DNA of 64,000 bases from positions 248,001 to 312,000 of the forward strand of contig NISF01000003.1 in the NCBI GenBank assembly GCA_002270295.1, given 5' to 3'. This DNA comes from Enterobacter sp. 10-1. GTDB taxonomy: Bacteria; Pseudomonadota; Gammaproteobacteria; Enterobacterales; Enterobacteriaceae. Within the stretch, counting starts at the first letter, position 1. Each line of letters starts with the position of its first letter. Made by a program: the position numbers and the translations under genes. Below the pieces are notes generated by a model that was not told the DNA's origin, did not search any database, and saw only the letters and a list, made by a program, of their open reading frames with translations. This document shows, piece by piece, positions 30,939 to 39,732 of the stretch.

Positions 30939-32308
30939 TCTTTCGCGACTGGCCGTGGCGCCACTGGCGTCAGCGGCGGGGGGACGCGTTCGCTCTGCGG
31001 CTGAACGACGATAGCCTGACCTGGCAGCAGCTGTGCGAGCGGGTCGATGCGCTGACGGCGGGGTTCGTGGCTCAGGGCGTAGGTGAAGGCGATGGCGTTA
31101 TTCTGCGGGCCTACAATCAGCCGGCGGCGCTGCTGGCGTGGCTGGCGCTGCTGCAGTGCGGCGCCAGGGTGCTGCCGCTTAATCCGCAGCTGCCGTCGGC
31201 CATGCTGACGCAGCTGTTACCGTCCCTCGATGTCCATCATCTGCTGGCGCTTAGCGGCGACGATCTCGCCCTCGGCTATCCGCGGCTGGTTATGCAGGCT
31301 GTCGCCGGCGACCGCAGGCTGGCCTGGAGTGAAGATCGTCTGGCTTCGATGACGCTGACCTCCGGTTCTACCGGGCTGCCGAAGGCCGCGGTGCATACTT
31401 TCCGCGCTCATCTTGCCAGCGCCCAGGGAGTGCTGGCGATGATCCCGCTGGCGGCGGACGACGACTGGCTGCTTTCCCTGCCGCTGTTTCACGTTTCGGG
31501 GCAGGGTATTCTCTGGCGCTGGCTGCTGGCCGGATCGCGTCTGACGGTGCGGGAAAAGCGGCCGTTAGAACAGGCTCTTCAGGGCTGCAGCCACGCGTCG
31601 CTGGTGCCAACGCAGCTGTGGCGGCTGCTCAATGGCGATGCGCAGGTATCGCTGAAGGCCGTTCTTCTGGGCGGGGCGGCAATTCCCGTCGAACTCACCG
31701 AGCAGGCCCGGGCTAAAGGCATCCGCAGCTGGTGCGGGTATGGCCTGACCGAATTTGCCTCGACGGTGTGCGCCAAAGAGGCCGATGGCGAGGCGGATGT
31801 CGGGCAACCTTTGCCCCGGAGGGAGCTGAAAATTATCGACGGCGAGGTTTGGCTGCGCGGAGACAGCATGGCGGCAGGCTACTGGCGCGATGGAGAACTG
31901 GTGCCGCTGGTTAACGAGCAGGGCTGGTTTGCAACGCGCGATCGCGGCGAGCTGCGTAACGGTAAGCTGGTGATTGTCGGGCGTCTGGATAATCTCTTTT
32001 TCAGCGGCGGTGAGGGGATACAGCCGGAAGAAGTTGAACGGGTGATTATGGCTCATCCGCAGATCCGCCAGGCGTTCATCGTGCCATTGGATGATGCCGA
32101 GTTTGGCCAGCGTCCGGTGGCGGTGGTAGAAGGCGACGCGGGCTGCGATATGGCGGAGTTAGCGGCCTGGGTAGAGGATAAGCTGGCGCGCTTTCAGCAG
32201 CCGGTACGTTGGCTGGCGCTGCCCGAAACGCTGAAAACCGGCGGCATAAAGATCTCGCGTCGGGCGTTACGCGAGTGGGTCAACGCGCATCGGGAAGATT
32301 GCGCTTAG
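30935..32308 (+). CDS. menE: o-Succinylbenzoate-CoA ligase MenE
   Basis: Adenylate-forming ligase that makes o-succinylbenzoyl-CoA, the MenB substrate. The P-loop signature [17 protein letters not shown] is near residue 145. The later motifs include [36 protein letters not shown], and the C-terminal catalytic lysine in [11 protein letters not shown]. The start is GTG at 30935 inside the menC stop (GTGA), giving 457 residues beginning [11 protein letters not shown] as in E. coli. It is the last gene of the cluster. Confidence 0.94.
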   Translation: MIFRDWPWRHWRQRRGDAFALRLNDDSLTWQQLCERVDALTAGFVAQGVGEGDGVILRAYNQPAALLAWLALLQCGARVLPLNPQLPSAMLTQLLPSLDVHHLLALSGDDLALGYPRLVMQAVAGDRRLAWSEDRLASMTLTSGSTGLPKAAVHTFRAHLASAQGVLAMIPLAADDDWLLSLPLFHVSGQGILWRWLLAGSRLTVREKRPLEQALQGCSHASLVPTQLWRLLNGDAQVSLKAVLLGGAAIPVELTEQARAKGIRSWCGYGLTEFASTVCAKEADGEADVGQPLPRRELKIIDGEVWLRGDSMAAGYWRDGELVPLVNEQGWFATRDRGELRNGKLVIVGRLDNLFFSGGEGIQPEEVERVIMAHPQIRQAFIVPLDDAEFGQRPVAVVEGDAGCDMAELAAWVEDKLARFQQPVRWLALPETLKTGGIKISRRALREWVNAHREDCA

Positions 32309-32507
32309 AGCGGCGGATAACTATCGCCAGTGAACCTTTGAATCATCTTTTGATGAAGAGATTGAATACGTTTTTATGATTGCAGTGATGCCGCTCATAC
32401 TCATCAGGGCGAACTTTCATCGGCAAAATTCGCGGTAGCGCATTGCTCGGGCTAAGTTATTCTCAGCCCGGCGGCGCGGAATCTGCTTTCTGGCTGTGGG
32501 TTAAAAA
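32309..32507. other. Convergent menE / nudI spacer
   Basis: A 199-base gap between the menE and nudI stop codons without a credible gene or a clear terminator. In E. coli K-12 this interval holds the lipid-A modification genes arnBCADTEF together with pmrD and ais; none of them is present here. Confidence 0.6.
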
Positions 32508-32933
32508 TCAGAGCAGTCCTTTCAGCGATAACGTCTTTCGCGTGGCGACGTTCAGATCGTAGCGCGGCAAATCCTCGACGCTGACCCATGCATAATCCTG
32601 AAACTCTTCGTTAATGGTGACTTCTCGGTTGGCGCTGACGCAATCAAAAATCAGGTAGATCATATAGATCTCCTCCTGCCGGCCATCGCTGTAGGTTTTG
32701 ACCCGCACGTCGTCGCTGAAGGTCCAGGGCGTAATGCTCGTCAGCCGCAGCGCCTCACCCAGCTCTTCGCGAATTTCGCGTCTCAGGGCCTCCTCAATGC
32801 GCTCGCCAGGCTCCACTCCGCCGCCGGAAAGCGCCCACTGGCCGGGAAAAACGCCGCGATCGTCGGCCATCCTGCAGAGCAGATAGCGCCCCTCATTTTG
32901 AATCAGCGGGCAGACAATAGTCCTTTGGCGCAT
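32508..32933 (-). CDS. nudI: Nucleoside triphosphatase NudI
   Basis: Nudix hydrolase of 141 residues that hydrolyses pyrimidine (deoxy)nucleoside triphosphates. The Nudix box is intact from [17 protein letters not shown] to IREELGE. The upstream-extended frame is rejected because AAAGGAG sits just ahead of the ATG at 32931-32933, and [13 protein letters not shown] matches the E. coli start and length. Confidence 0.94.
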   Translation of the reverse strand: MRQRTIVCPLIQNEGRYLLCRMADDRGVFPGQWALSGGGVEPGERIEEALRREIREELGEALRLTSITPWTFSDDVRVKTYSDGRQEEIYMIYLIFDCVSANREVTINEEFQDYAWVSVEDLPRYDLNVATRKTLSLKGLL

Positions 32934-33070
32934 GGTTATCTCCTTTGGGTGAACGGTTAGCAAAGCATCTGGCTGCCAGTTTGCGAGCCGCCTCGGTAAA
33001 CCGCAAGCGAAAACGCGCGCCCGGCGTTGGCGGTGGTAGGGTGGGGGGAAATGACGGACAGGAGGTCAGC

Positions 33071-34039
33071 ATGAGCCGGGCGACAGCGCACTTCCCGCAC
33101 GATGCCGTGTTTAAGAGCCTGCTGTCGGACCGGGCGACGGCGGCGGATTTTTTACTGATTCATCTGCCGGAAAATTTACGCGAGCTGTGCGACCTGCAGA
33201 CCCTGCATCTGGAGTCCGGCAGCTTTATTGACGACGATTTACGGGCAAGCCACTCGGATATTCTCTATTCCGTGCAGACCCGGACTGGCGAAGGGTATAT
33301 CTATCTGCTGATTGAGCATCAAAGCTCTGCGGATCGGCATATGGCTTTTCGTTTAATGCGCTACGCCGTGGCGGCGATGCAGCGTCATCTCGATAAAGGC
33401 CTGCAGCAGCTGCCGCTGGTGATCCCGCTGCTTTTCTATCACGGTAAGGCGAGCCCCTGGCCGCACTCGATGCGCTGGCTGGACGGATTTTCACAGCCAG
33501 AGATAGCCGAAAAGCTCTATAGTCAGCCCTTCCCGCTGGTGGATGTGACGACTATCCCGGATAGCGAGCTCCTGCAGCATCGACGCGTGGCCATGCTGGA
33601 ACTGCTGCAAAAACATATTCGACAGCGGGATCTGATGGAGCTTCAGGCACAGGTAGTCAGCTTATTAGCGCTGGGATACACTAGCGAAAGACAGCTGCAG
33701 ACGCTGTTGCACTATATACTCCAGGCGGGGAGTACCGCCGATCCCGTGGCATTTCTGCGTCAGCTGGCGCAAAGCGTGCCGCTACAGCCGCATAAGGAGG
33801 CGCTCATGAATATTGCTCAGTTCCTGGAAGACCGCGGTCGTCAGGAAGGAATGCAGCAGGGAAGGCAGCAAGGGCTTGAAGCAGGGCTGGAGGCAGGAAT
33901 AGAAAAAGGCCGACAGGAAGGTGAACAAAAGGCCGCCGAGCGTATTGCGCTGGCGATGATCGACAGCGGACTTGAATTGCCTCTGGTCGCCGAGCTGACC
34001 GGCCTGTCCCTGCAGTGCCTGGCGCAGCTTAAGCACTAG
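33071..34039 (+). CDS. Rpn-family recombination-promoting nuclease / transposase-like toxin
   Basis: PD-(D/E)XK nuclease of the Rpn (YhgA-like, formerly transposase_31) family, 322 residues. The N-terminus AHFPHDAVFKSLLSD is typical. The likely catalytic residues are Asp63 (SDILYSVQ) with Glu82 and Gln84 (LIEHQSS). Residues from about 260 form a Gly/Gln/Glu-rich repeated stretch (GMQQGRQQG, LEAGLEAG and so on) followed by a compact C-terminal helix region (LAMIDSGLELPLVAELTGLS). The frame is open upstream, but GGAGG at 33061-33065 fixes ATG 33071. Family members cleave DNA, and some act in phage defence with an intragenic antitoxin; see the internal gene. E. coli rpnE lies elsewhere, near glpC. 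Confidence 0.88.
   Translation: MSRATAHFPHDAVFKSLLSDRATAADFLLIHLPENLRELCDLQTLHLESGSFIDDDLRASHSDILYSVQTRTGEGYIYLLIEHQSSADRHMAFRLMRYAVAAMQRHLDKGLQQLPLVIPLLFYHGKASPWPHSMRWLDGFSQPEIAEKLYSQPFPLVDVTTIPDSELLQHRRVAMLELLQKHIRQRDLMELQAQVVSLLALGYTSERQLQTLLHYILQAGSTADPVAFLRQLAQSVPLQPHKEALMNIAQFLEDRGRQEGMQQGRQQGLEAGLEAGIEKGRQEGEQKAAERIALAMIDSGLELPLVAELTGLSLQCLAQLKH
33794..33800 (+). promoter_or_regulatory. Strong internal Shine-Dalgarno site within the rpn gene
   Basis: A perfect AAGGAGG lies inside the coding sequence, five bases before an in-frame ATG at 33806. A TATACT hexamer at 33715-33720 could be part of an internal promoter, though no good -35 was found at standard spacing. Confidence 0.7.
33806..34039 (+). 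CDS. Intragenic Rpn C-terminal protein, probable antitoxin (RpnS type)
   Basis: In-frame internal gene inside the rpn coding sequence, 77 residues beginning MNIAQFLEDRGRQEG and sharing the rpn stop. It is preceded by the perfect ribosome-binding site at 33794-33800. The product contains the G-x-x-x repeat hinge and the C-terminal helical region but none of the nuclease domain. In E. coli Rpn loci, a short protein made from an internal start in the same frame is reported to inhibit the full-length toxin. The match in layout is good, but function is inferred. What is seen is only the strong internal start. Confidence 0.65.
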   Translation: MNIAQFLEDRGRQEGMQQGRQQGLEAGLEAGIEKGRQEGEQKAAERIALAMIDSGLELPLVAELTGLSLQCLAQLKH

Positions 34040-34056
34040 CGCATAATTCTCACAAC

Positions 34057-34085
34057 GCGGCGGCCGGATGGCTGCCGCTTTTTTT
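34057..34085 (+). terminator. Rho-independent terminator after rpn
   Basis: GCGGC (34057-34061) pairs with GCCGC (34074-34078), extended inward with one G-T pair, and is followed by seven T residues. It lies about 18 bases after the rpn stop. Confidence 0.85.
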
Positions 34086-34263
34086 ACGCCGCTATTTTTT
34101 GCCGATGTCCGACGATGCGCCACGACGGCGCGCAGAGCGCCTCTTTTTACCAGACATCTTCCCCTCGCCAGCGCTGATGGCGGCGCAGTGACCGGGCAAA
34201 TCCTGCGTTCCGGTAGCAACTGCTTACAATCACAACAATAAAGGTCGTTTTAGAACATTGATT

Positions 34264-34297
34264 CCGCAGCATTCGGCAGTACAATTCTGCGGTTTTT
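34264..34297 (+). terminator. Terminator-like hairpin just upstream of yfaZ
   Basis: CCGCAG (34264-34269) pairs with CTGCGG (34287-34292) followed by five T residues, about 40 bases before the yfaZ start. It could stop read-through from upstream or attenuate yfaZ if the promoter lies before it. Confidence 0.5.
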
Positions 34298-34336
34298 GGG
34301 ACTTCTTTGATTCTTGATTTCTGGATAGAGTAAAAA

Positions 34337-34879
34337 ATGAAAAAATGCATATTAATCGGCCTTGCCGGCATGGCGTTCGTCTCCACGGCGGCAAACGCTA
34401 TCAGCGTCACCGGGCAGGCGGGTGAGCACTACACCAACCTTGGCGTTGGTTTTGGTACCGAATCAACCGGACTGGCGGTAACCGGCAACTGGATGCACAG
34501 CGATAACGACGGCGACGCGGCAGGTTTAGGGCTAGGTTTAAACATTCCGCTGGGGCCATTTCTGGCAACGGTAGGCGGCAAAGGCGTATATACCAATCCG
34601 AAAAGCAGTGATGAAGGGTATGCGGCAGCGGTAGGCGGCGGCCTGCAGTGGAAAATTGGCAGCAGCTTCCGCCTGTTTGGCGAGTACTACTATTCTCCGG
34701 ACTCCCTCTCCAGCGGCATCCAGAGCTATCAGGAAGCCAATGCCGGCGCGAGCTGGACGGTCATGCGCCCTCTGAGCATTGAGGCCGGCTATCGCTATCT
34801 GAACCTGGAAGGTAAAGACGGTAACAAAGATAATACCATTGCTGACGGCCCGTACGTCGGCGTCAGCGCCAGCTTCTGA
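34337..34879 (+). CDS. yfaZ: YfaZ family outer-membrane protein
   Basis: The 180-residue protein has a clear signal peptide (MKKCILIGLAGMAFVSTAANA, cleavage after residue 21). A mature part of about 159 residues alternates polar and hydrophobic residues and ends in ...VGVSASF with a terminal aromatic, as in outer-membrane beta-barrels. The function is unknown. It matches E. coli YfaZ in length and position next to nudI and yfaY, except that rpn is inserted between nudI and yfaZ here. Confidence 0.88.
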   Translation: MKKCILIGLAGMAFVSTAANAISVTGQAGEHYTNLGVGFGTESTGLAVTGNWMHSDNDGDAAGLGLGLNIPLGPFLATVGGKGVYTNPKSSDEGYAAAVGGGLQWKIGSSFRLFGEYYYSPDSLSSGIQSYQEANAGASWTVMRPLSIEAGYRYLNLEGKDGNKDNTIADGPYVGVSASF

Positions 34880-34973
34880 TCCCCAGGCGCGGTATCATGC
34901 CGCGCCGATTTCCTGTCTACCCAGCCAGCGCCTTTGCGTTATAGTATTTCCACTTATCAGGCTGGAGTTCACA

Positions 34974-36170
34974 ATGTTAAACGTGGAAATGCTGTCCACC
35001 GGCGACGAAGTGCTGCATGGGCAAATCGTTGATACCAATGCCGCGTGGCTGGCGGATTTCTTTTTTAATCAGGGATTACCTTTAACGCGTCGCAACACCG
35101 TCGGTGACGATCTTGATTCTCTGATCGCAATTTTACGCGAGCGCAGCGAGCATGCGGACGTACTGATTGTCAACGGCGGGCTAGGGCCGACCAGCGACGA
35201 TCTCAGCGCGCTGGCTGCGGCAACCGCTAAAGGCGAATCGTTAATTCTGCACGCCGGATGGCTGGAGACGATGACGCGTTTCTTTGCCGAACGCGGACGG
35301 CCGATGGCGGAAAGCAACCGCAAGCAGGCGGAAATCCCCGCCAGCGCGGAGATGATCAACAACCCGGTGGGCACGGCCTGCGGTTTTGCCGTTCAGCTCA
35401 ATCGCTGTCTGATGTTTTTTACCCCCGGCGTGCCGTCGGAATTTAAGGTGATGGTTGAGCAGGAGATTTTACCGCGCCTGCGCGAACGCTTCCCGCTGTC
35501 TGCGCCGCCGCTGTGCCTGCGCCTGACCACTTTTGGTCGTTCAGAAAGCGACCTGGCGCAAAGCCTCAATCCGCTGCCGCTGCCGCCTGGCGTGGTGATG
35601 GGCTATCGTTCTTCGATGCCGATTATTGAGCTCAAACTCACCGGGCCTGCTGAACAGCGCGACGCGATGCTGGCGCTATGGCCAGAAGTGCAAAAAGTGG
35701 CCGGCGAGAACCTGATTTTTGAAGGCACCGAAGGGCTGCCTGCGCAGATTGCGCGCCGCTTGCAGGAGCGGCAGCTGAGCCTGACCCTCAGCGAGCAGTT
35801 TACCAGCGGCCTGCTGTCGCTCCAGCTCTCCCGCGCCAATGCTCCGCTGCTGGCAAGCGAAGTGGTTCCCGCCCAGGAGGAGACGCTGGCGCAGTCGGCC
35901 CGCTGGACGTCAGAGCGGCGGGTGAAGCATTTTGCCGGCCTTGCGCTGGCGGTCTGCGGCCAGGAGGCCGACTATCTGAACTTCGTGCTCTCTACCCCGG
36001 AAGGCACCCACGCGCTGCGGGTTAAGCTAAGCGTCACCCGCTACAGCCTGCAGGTCCGCCAGGAGGTTTGCGCGATGATGGCCCTGAATATGCTGCGCCG
36101 CTGGCTGAATGGCCAGCCGGTGGCCGGCGATCACGGCTGGATTAACGTTGTCGAAACGCTTTCGATTTAA
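34974..36170 (+). CDS. yfaY: CinA-like protein YfaY
   Basis: CinA-family protein, 398 residues. The N-terminal COG1058 MoCF-like domain (about 1-165) has STGDEVLHGQIVDTNAAWLA and VNGGLGPTSDDLSALA. The C-terminal domain is PncC-like. In active NMN deamidases the nucleophile lies in an AESCTGG motif; here the aligned stretch is SEQFTSGLLS, lacking that serine, so deamidase activity is doubtful, as also for E. coli YfaY. The start ATG 34974 follows TGGAG and gives MLNVEMLSTGDEV; the longer frame runs back into yfaZ. Confidence 0.9.
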   Translation: MLNVEMLSTGDEVLHGQIVDTNAAWLADFFFNQGLPLTRRNTVGDDLDSLIAILRERSEHADVLIVNGGLGPTSDDLSALAAATAKGESLILHAGWLETMTRFFAERGRPMAESNRKQAEIPASAEMINNPVGTACGFAVQLNRCLMFFTPGVPSEFKVMVEQEILPRLRERFPLSAPPLCLRLTTFGRSESDLAQSLNPLPLPPGVVMGYRSSMPIIELKLTGPAEQRDAMLALWPEVQKVAGENLIFEGTEGLPAQIARRLQERQLSLTLSEQFTSGLLSLQLSRANAPLLASEVVPAQEETLAQSARWTSERRVKHFAGLALAVCGQEADYLNFVLSTPEGTHALRVKLSVTRYSLQVRQEVCAMMALNMLRRWLNGQPVAGDHGWINVVETLSI

Positions 36171-36344
36171 GTCATAAATAGCGCCGGGAGCCTCTTCCGG
36201 CGCGTTGTCAGTCCAGCCCGTTGTACTTATTTTTAAATATTCTGTGCGCTATCCCTCATTTATATTCTTCGGAATGTCCACCTTGCTGGAATAACGCCGT
36301 GATTTGAGGCCGCTCACAATTTTCCCCCCTGACAATCGCAACAC

Positions 36345-36386
36345 TGATTCCAGTATTCAGGATTGGAGTCCAGTATGTTGGAATCA
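36345..36386. promoter_or_regulatory. Candidate RhmR operator overlapping the rhmR start
   Basis: TGATTCCA (36345-36352) is a perfect inverted repeat of TGGAATCA (36379-36386), spaced by 26 bases. A direct repeat TCCAGTAT also occurs at 36349-36356 and 36369-36376, 20 bp apart. The dyad spans the rhmR ribosome site and start codon, a plausible autoregulatory site for an IclR-type regulator. Binding is inferred only. Confidence 0.45.
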
Positions 36387-37157
36387 AGCAAGGTCCCGGC
36401 GCTGACCCGCGCCATCGATATTCTCAATTTAATCGCCCGCATTGGCCCCTGCGGCGCGGCGACGATTATTGACGAACTCGGTATTCCTAAAAGTACCACC
36501 TATCTGCTGCTGGGTGAGCTGAGAAAACAGCGCTTCCTCAGTATGGATAATCAGGATAACTACTGCCTGTGGACCAAGCTGGTGGAGCTGGCCGGCCATG
36601 CCGTGAGCAAAATGGATCTGCGTGAGCTGGCCCGTCCCCGTCTGACTCAGCTAATGGACGAATGCGGGCTGCTTTGTCATCTGGGCATTATCGATCAGGG
36701 TAACGCCTACTACATCCTGAAAGTCGAATCTCCCGCCACGATCAGCGTCCGCTCACACGAGGGAAAAAGCCTCTCGCTTTATCGCTCCGGCATTGGCAAA
36801 TGCCTGCTGGCCTGGCAGCCCGCGCATATACAGCACGCCATCATCAGCGAACTGCGGTGGGAGCGGTCTACGCCGACCACCATTACCACTGCCCAGCGCC
36901 TTTACGATGAGCTGGAACACATTCGCGCCAGAGGCTGGAGCTTTGATAACGGCGAGGATTACCTCGACGTCCGCTGCGTGGCCGCGCCGGTCTTTAACGC
37001 CAATAACGATCTGACCGCCGCGATCTCGGTGGTGGGGACGCGTTTGCAAATCAATGAAGATAATCGTGATTACCTTGCCGGTAAGGCGATTGCCTGCGCC
37101 AAAGATATTTCCCGTTTGCTGGGGTGGAAGAGCCCTTTCGAACAACGAGCCTCATAA
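36375..37157 (+). CDS. rhmR: IclR-type regulator of rhamnonate catabolism, RhmR
   Basis: The 260-residue IclR-family regulator corresponds to E. coli YfaX. The N-terminal winged helix (about 8-70) reads [18 protein letters not shown] then [18 protein letters not shown]. The C-terminal effector domain contains [24 protein letters not shown] and [22 protein letters not shown]. An in-frame TTG lies four codons upstream, but ATG 36375 gives [10 protein letters not shown] as in E. coli. It precedes rhmD with a 13-base gap, suggesting an operon rhmRDTA. Confidence 0.92.
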   Translation: MLESSKVPALTRAIDILNLIARIGPCGAATIIDELGIPKSTTYLLLGELRKQRFLSMDNQDNYCLWTKLVELAGHAVSKMDLRELARPRLTQLMDECGLLCHLGIIDQGNAYYILKVESPATISVRSHEGKSLSLYRSGIGKCLLAWQPAHIQHAIISELRWERSTPTTITTAQRLYDELEHIRARGWSFDNGEDYLDVRCVAAPVFNANNDLTAAISVVGTRLQINEDNRDYLAGKAIACAKDISRLLGWKSPFEQRAS

Positions 37158-37170
37158 CAAGGAGAACATC

Positions 37171-38376
37171 ATGACCCTACCGAAAATTAAACACATCCGC
37201 GCGTGGTTTATCGGCGGCGCTACCGCAGAAAAAGGCGCTGGCGGCGGCGACTATCACGATCAGGGAGCGAACCACTGGATTGACGATCACATCGCGACGC
37301 CGATGAGCAAATACACCGAGTATGAACAATCCCGTCAGTCGTTCGGCATTAACGTGCTGGGAACGCTGATTGTTGAGGTGGAGGCCGACAACGGGCAGAC
37401 CGGCTTCGCGGTGTCGACAGCGGGAGAGATGGGCTGCTTTATCGTCGAAAAACACCTTAGCCGCTTTGTCGAAGGGAAATGCGTCAGCGATATTAAACTG
37501 ATCCACGATCAGATGCTCAATGCCACCCTGTACTACTCAGGCTCCGGCGGCCTGGTGCTGAATACGATTTCCTGTATCGATCTGGCGCTGTGGGATCTGT
37601 TCGGCAAAGTGGTTGGCCTGCCGGTTTACAAGCTGTTGGGCGGCGCGGTACGCGATGAAATCCGGTTCTATGCCACCGGGGCGCGTCCGGATCTGGCGCA
37701 GGAAATGGGTTTTATCGGCGGCAAAATGCCGACGCACTGGGGGCCGCACGACGGCGATGCCGGGATCCGCAAAGACGCCGCTATGGTTGCAGAATATCGC
37801 GAGAAATGCGGCCCGGACTTCTGGCTGATGCTGGATTGCTGGATGAGCCAGGACGTCAACTACGCCACTAAGCTGGCCCACGCCTGTGCGCCCTATAACC
37901 TCAAGTGGATTGAAGAGTGCCTGCCGCCGCAGCAGTACGAAGGCTATCGCGAACTCAAGCGCAATGCGCCTGCCGGGATGATGGTCACCAGCGGCGAGCA
38001 CCACGGCACGCTGCAATCTTTTCGTACGCTATCGGAAACCGGCATCGATATTATGCAACCCGACGTCGGCTGGTGCGGCGGGTTGACCACCCTGGTCGAG
38101 ATCGCGGCGATCGCGAAGGCGCGCGGTCAGCTGGTGGTGCCGCACGGCTCGTCGGTCTATTCGCACCATGCGGTTATTACCTTCACCAACACCCCATTTA
38201 GCGAGTTCCTGATGACCAGCCCGGATTGCGCCACGCTGCGCCCTCAGTTTGACCCGATCCTGTTGGGCGAGCCGGTGCCGCAGAACGGACGGATCCATAA
38301 ATCCGTGCTGGATAAACCGGGATTTGGCGTTGAATTGAATCGCGACTGTAATCTCAAACGCCCTTATAGCCACTGA
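37171..38376 (+). CDS. rhmD: L-rhamnonate dehydratase RhmD
   Basis: Enolase-superfamily acid-sugar dehydratase (401 residues) that converts L-rhamnonate to 2-keto-3-deoxy-L-rhamnonate. Conserved elements include [14 protein letters not shown], the metal ligands in [29 protein letters not shown] and SGEHHGTL, and the catalytic histidine region [18 protein letters not shown] 37171 follows AAGGAGAAC. A strong hairpin separates it from rhmT. Confidence 0.94.
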   Translation: MTLPKIKHIRAWFIGGATAEKGAGGGDYHDQGANHWIDDHIATPMSKYTEYEQSRQSFGINVLGTLIVEVEADNGQTGFAVSTAGEMGCFIVEKHLSRFVEGKCVSDIKLIHDQMLNATLYYSGSGGLVLNTISCIDLALWDLFGKVVGLPVYKLLGGAVRDEIRFYATGARPDLAQEMGFIGGKMPTHWGPHDGDAGIRKDAAMVAEYREKCGPDFWLMLDCWMSQDVNYATKLAHACAPYNLKWIEECLPPQQYEGYRELKRNAPAGMMVTSGEHHGTLQSFRTLSETGIDIMQPDVGWCGGLTTLVEIAAIAKARGQLVVPHGSSVYSHHAVITFTNTPFSEFLMTSPDCATLRPQFDPILLGEPVPQNGRIHKSVLDKPGFGVELNRDCNLKRPYSH

Positions 38377-38385
38377 TCTCGTCGT

Positions 38386-38408
38386 GCCGCGCAGCGCCGC
38401 TGTGCGGC
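38386..38408 (+). repeat. Intercistronic hairpin between rhmD and rhmT
   Basis: GCCGCGCAGC (38386-38395) pairs with GCTGTGCGGC (38399-38408), including one G-T pair, around a 3-base loop. There is no T run, so it is more likely an mRNA stability element that favours the enzyme over the transporter than a terminator. Confidence 0.6.
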
Positions 38409-38428
38409 CAATTCCTGAGGATATTGCG

Positions 38429-39718
38429 ATGAGTAATAATTTGCTGGAGAGCGTGGTTAAGAAAAACCGCGCCCGTTTGATCCCCTTTATGCTGGCGCTG
38501 TACGTGCTGGCGTTTCTTGATCGTTCGAATATTGGTTTTGCCAAAGAGACCTACCAGCTTGATACCGGGCTGAGCAACGAGGCCTACGCGCTTGGCGCCG
38601 GGATATTTTTTGTGGTGTATGCCTTCCTTGGGGTGCCCGCGAATCTGCTGATGCGTAAATTTGGCGCGAGAAAATGGATTGGCTGCACCACTTTACTGTG
38701 GGGCGTGCTTTCTGCGGCAATGGCATGGGCGGATAGCGAAACAAAATTCCTGCTGGTACGGACGTTGCTCGGTGCCGCCGAAGCGGGCTTTTTCCCGGGA
38801 ATGATCTACCTGACTTCCCAATGGTTCCCCCAACAGAACCGCGCCAGCATTATGGGACTGTTCTATATGGGCGCGCCGCTGGCGCTGACGCTCGGTTCGC
38901 CGTTATCCGGCGCGCTGCTGGAAATGCACGGCTTTATGGGGCATCCCGGCTGGTTCTGGATGTTTGTGATTGAAGGGCTGTTGGCCGTCTGCGCGGGCTT
39001 TTTCACCTTCTTCTGGCTCGACGATACGCCGCAAAATGCGCGTTTTCTGACCGCTGCCGAAAAGCAGGCGCTGATTAGCCAGCTGGCGAGCGAAGAGGAG
39101 AAAAAGGTGACTTCGCGGCTCTCCGATGCGTTGCGCAACGGGCGCGTCTGGCAGCTGGCGATTATCTATCTGACGATTCAGGTTGCCGTGTATGGTCTGA
39201 TCTTCTTCCTGCCGACCCAGGTTGCCGCGCTGCTGGGCACTAAAGTGGGATTTGTGGCCTCGGTGGTGACGGCGATTCCGTGGATTGCGGCTCTGCTGGG
39301 GACCTGGTTTATTCCGCGCTACTCCGATCGTACCGGCGAACGACGGAATATTGCGGCGCTGACCTTACTGGCGGCAGCGATTGGCATCGGCGTCTCCGGG
39401 CTGGTGCCACCGGTGCTGGCGATACTGGCGCTGTGCGTCGCGGCGGTCGGCGTGATCGCCGTCCAGCCGGTATTCTGGACGATGCCGACGCAATTACTGT
39501 CCGGTACCGCGCTGGCCGCAGGCATTGGCTTCGTCAACCTGTTCGGCGCAATCGGCGGCTTTCTGGCTCCGATCGTTCGCGTCCAGGCGGAAACGATTTT
39601 CGCCAGCCATTCCGCCGGCCTGCTGACGCTCTCCTGCGTGGCGATTGTGGGCGTCGTTATTATCTTTTCACTGAGCGTAACTCGCATGGTGCCGCAGTCC
39701 GGCAGCGTACCGCATTAA
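38429..39718 (+). CDS. rhmT: MFS transporter, probable rhamnonate transporter RhmT
   Basis: Major facilitator of the anion:cation symporter (phthalate permease-like) subfamily with 12 predicted helices. At 429 residues from ATG 38429 it equals E. coli YfaV. Typical motifs are ALYVLAFLDRSNIGFAK in helix 1, a DRTGERR loop motif, and FFPGMIYLTSQWFP. Its place between rhmD and rhmA implies uptake of L-rhamnonate; transport itself is inferred. Confidence 0.9.
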   Translation: MSNNLLESVVKKNRARLIPFMLALYVLAFLDRSNIGFAKETYQLDTGLSNEAYALGAGIFFVVYAFLGVPANLLMRKFGARKWIGCTTLLWGVLSAAMAWADSETKFLLVRTLLGAAEAGFFPGMIYLTSQWFPQQNRASIMGLFYMGAPLALTLGSPLSGALLEMHGFMGHPGWFWMFVIEGLLAVCAGFFTFFWLDDTPQNARFLTAAEKQALISQLASEEEKKVTSRLSDALRNGRVWQLAIIYLTIQVAVYGLIFFLPTQVAALLGTKVGFVASVVTAIPWIAALLGTWFIPRYSDRTGERRNIAALTLLAAAIGIGVSGLVPPVLAILALCVAAVGVIAVQPVFWTMPTQLLSGTALAAGIGFVNLFGAIGGFLAPIVRVQAETIFASHSAGLLTLSCVAIVGVVIIFSLSVTRMVPQSGSVPH

Positions 39719-39732
39719 TATAAGGAAGACTT

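Noticed and set aside
34298..34324. Possible sigma-E promoter before yfaZ (GGGACTT-N15-TCTGG)
   Set aside because: The -10 is a poor match and would leave almost no leader before the start codon.
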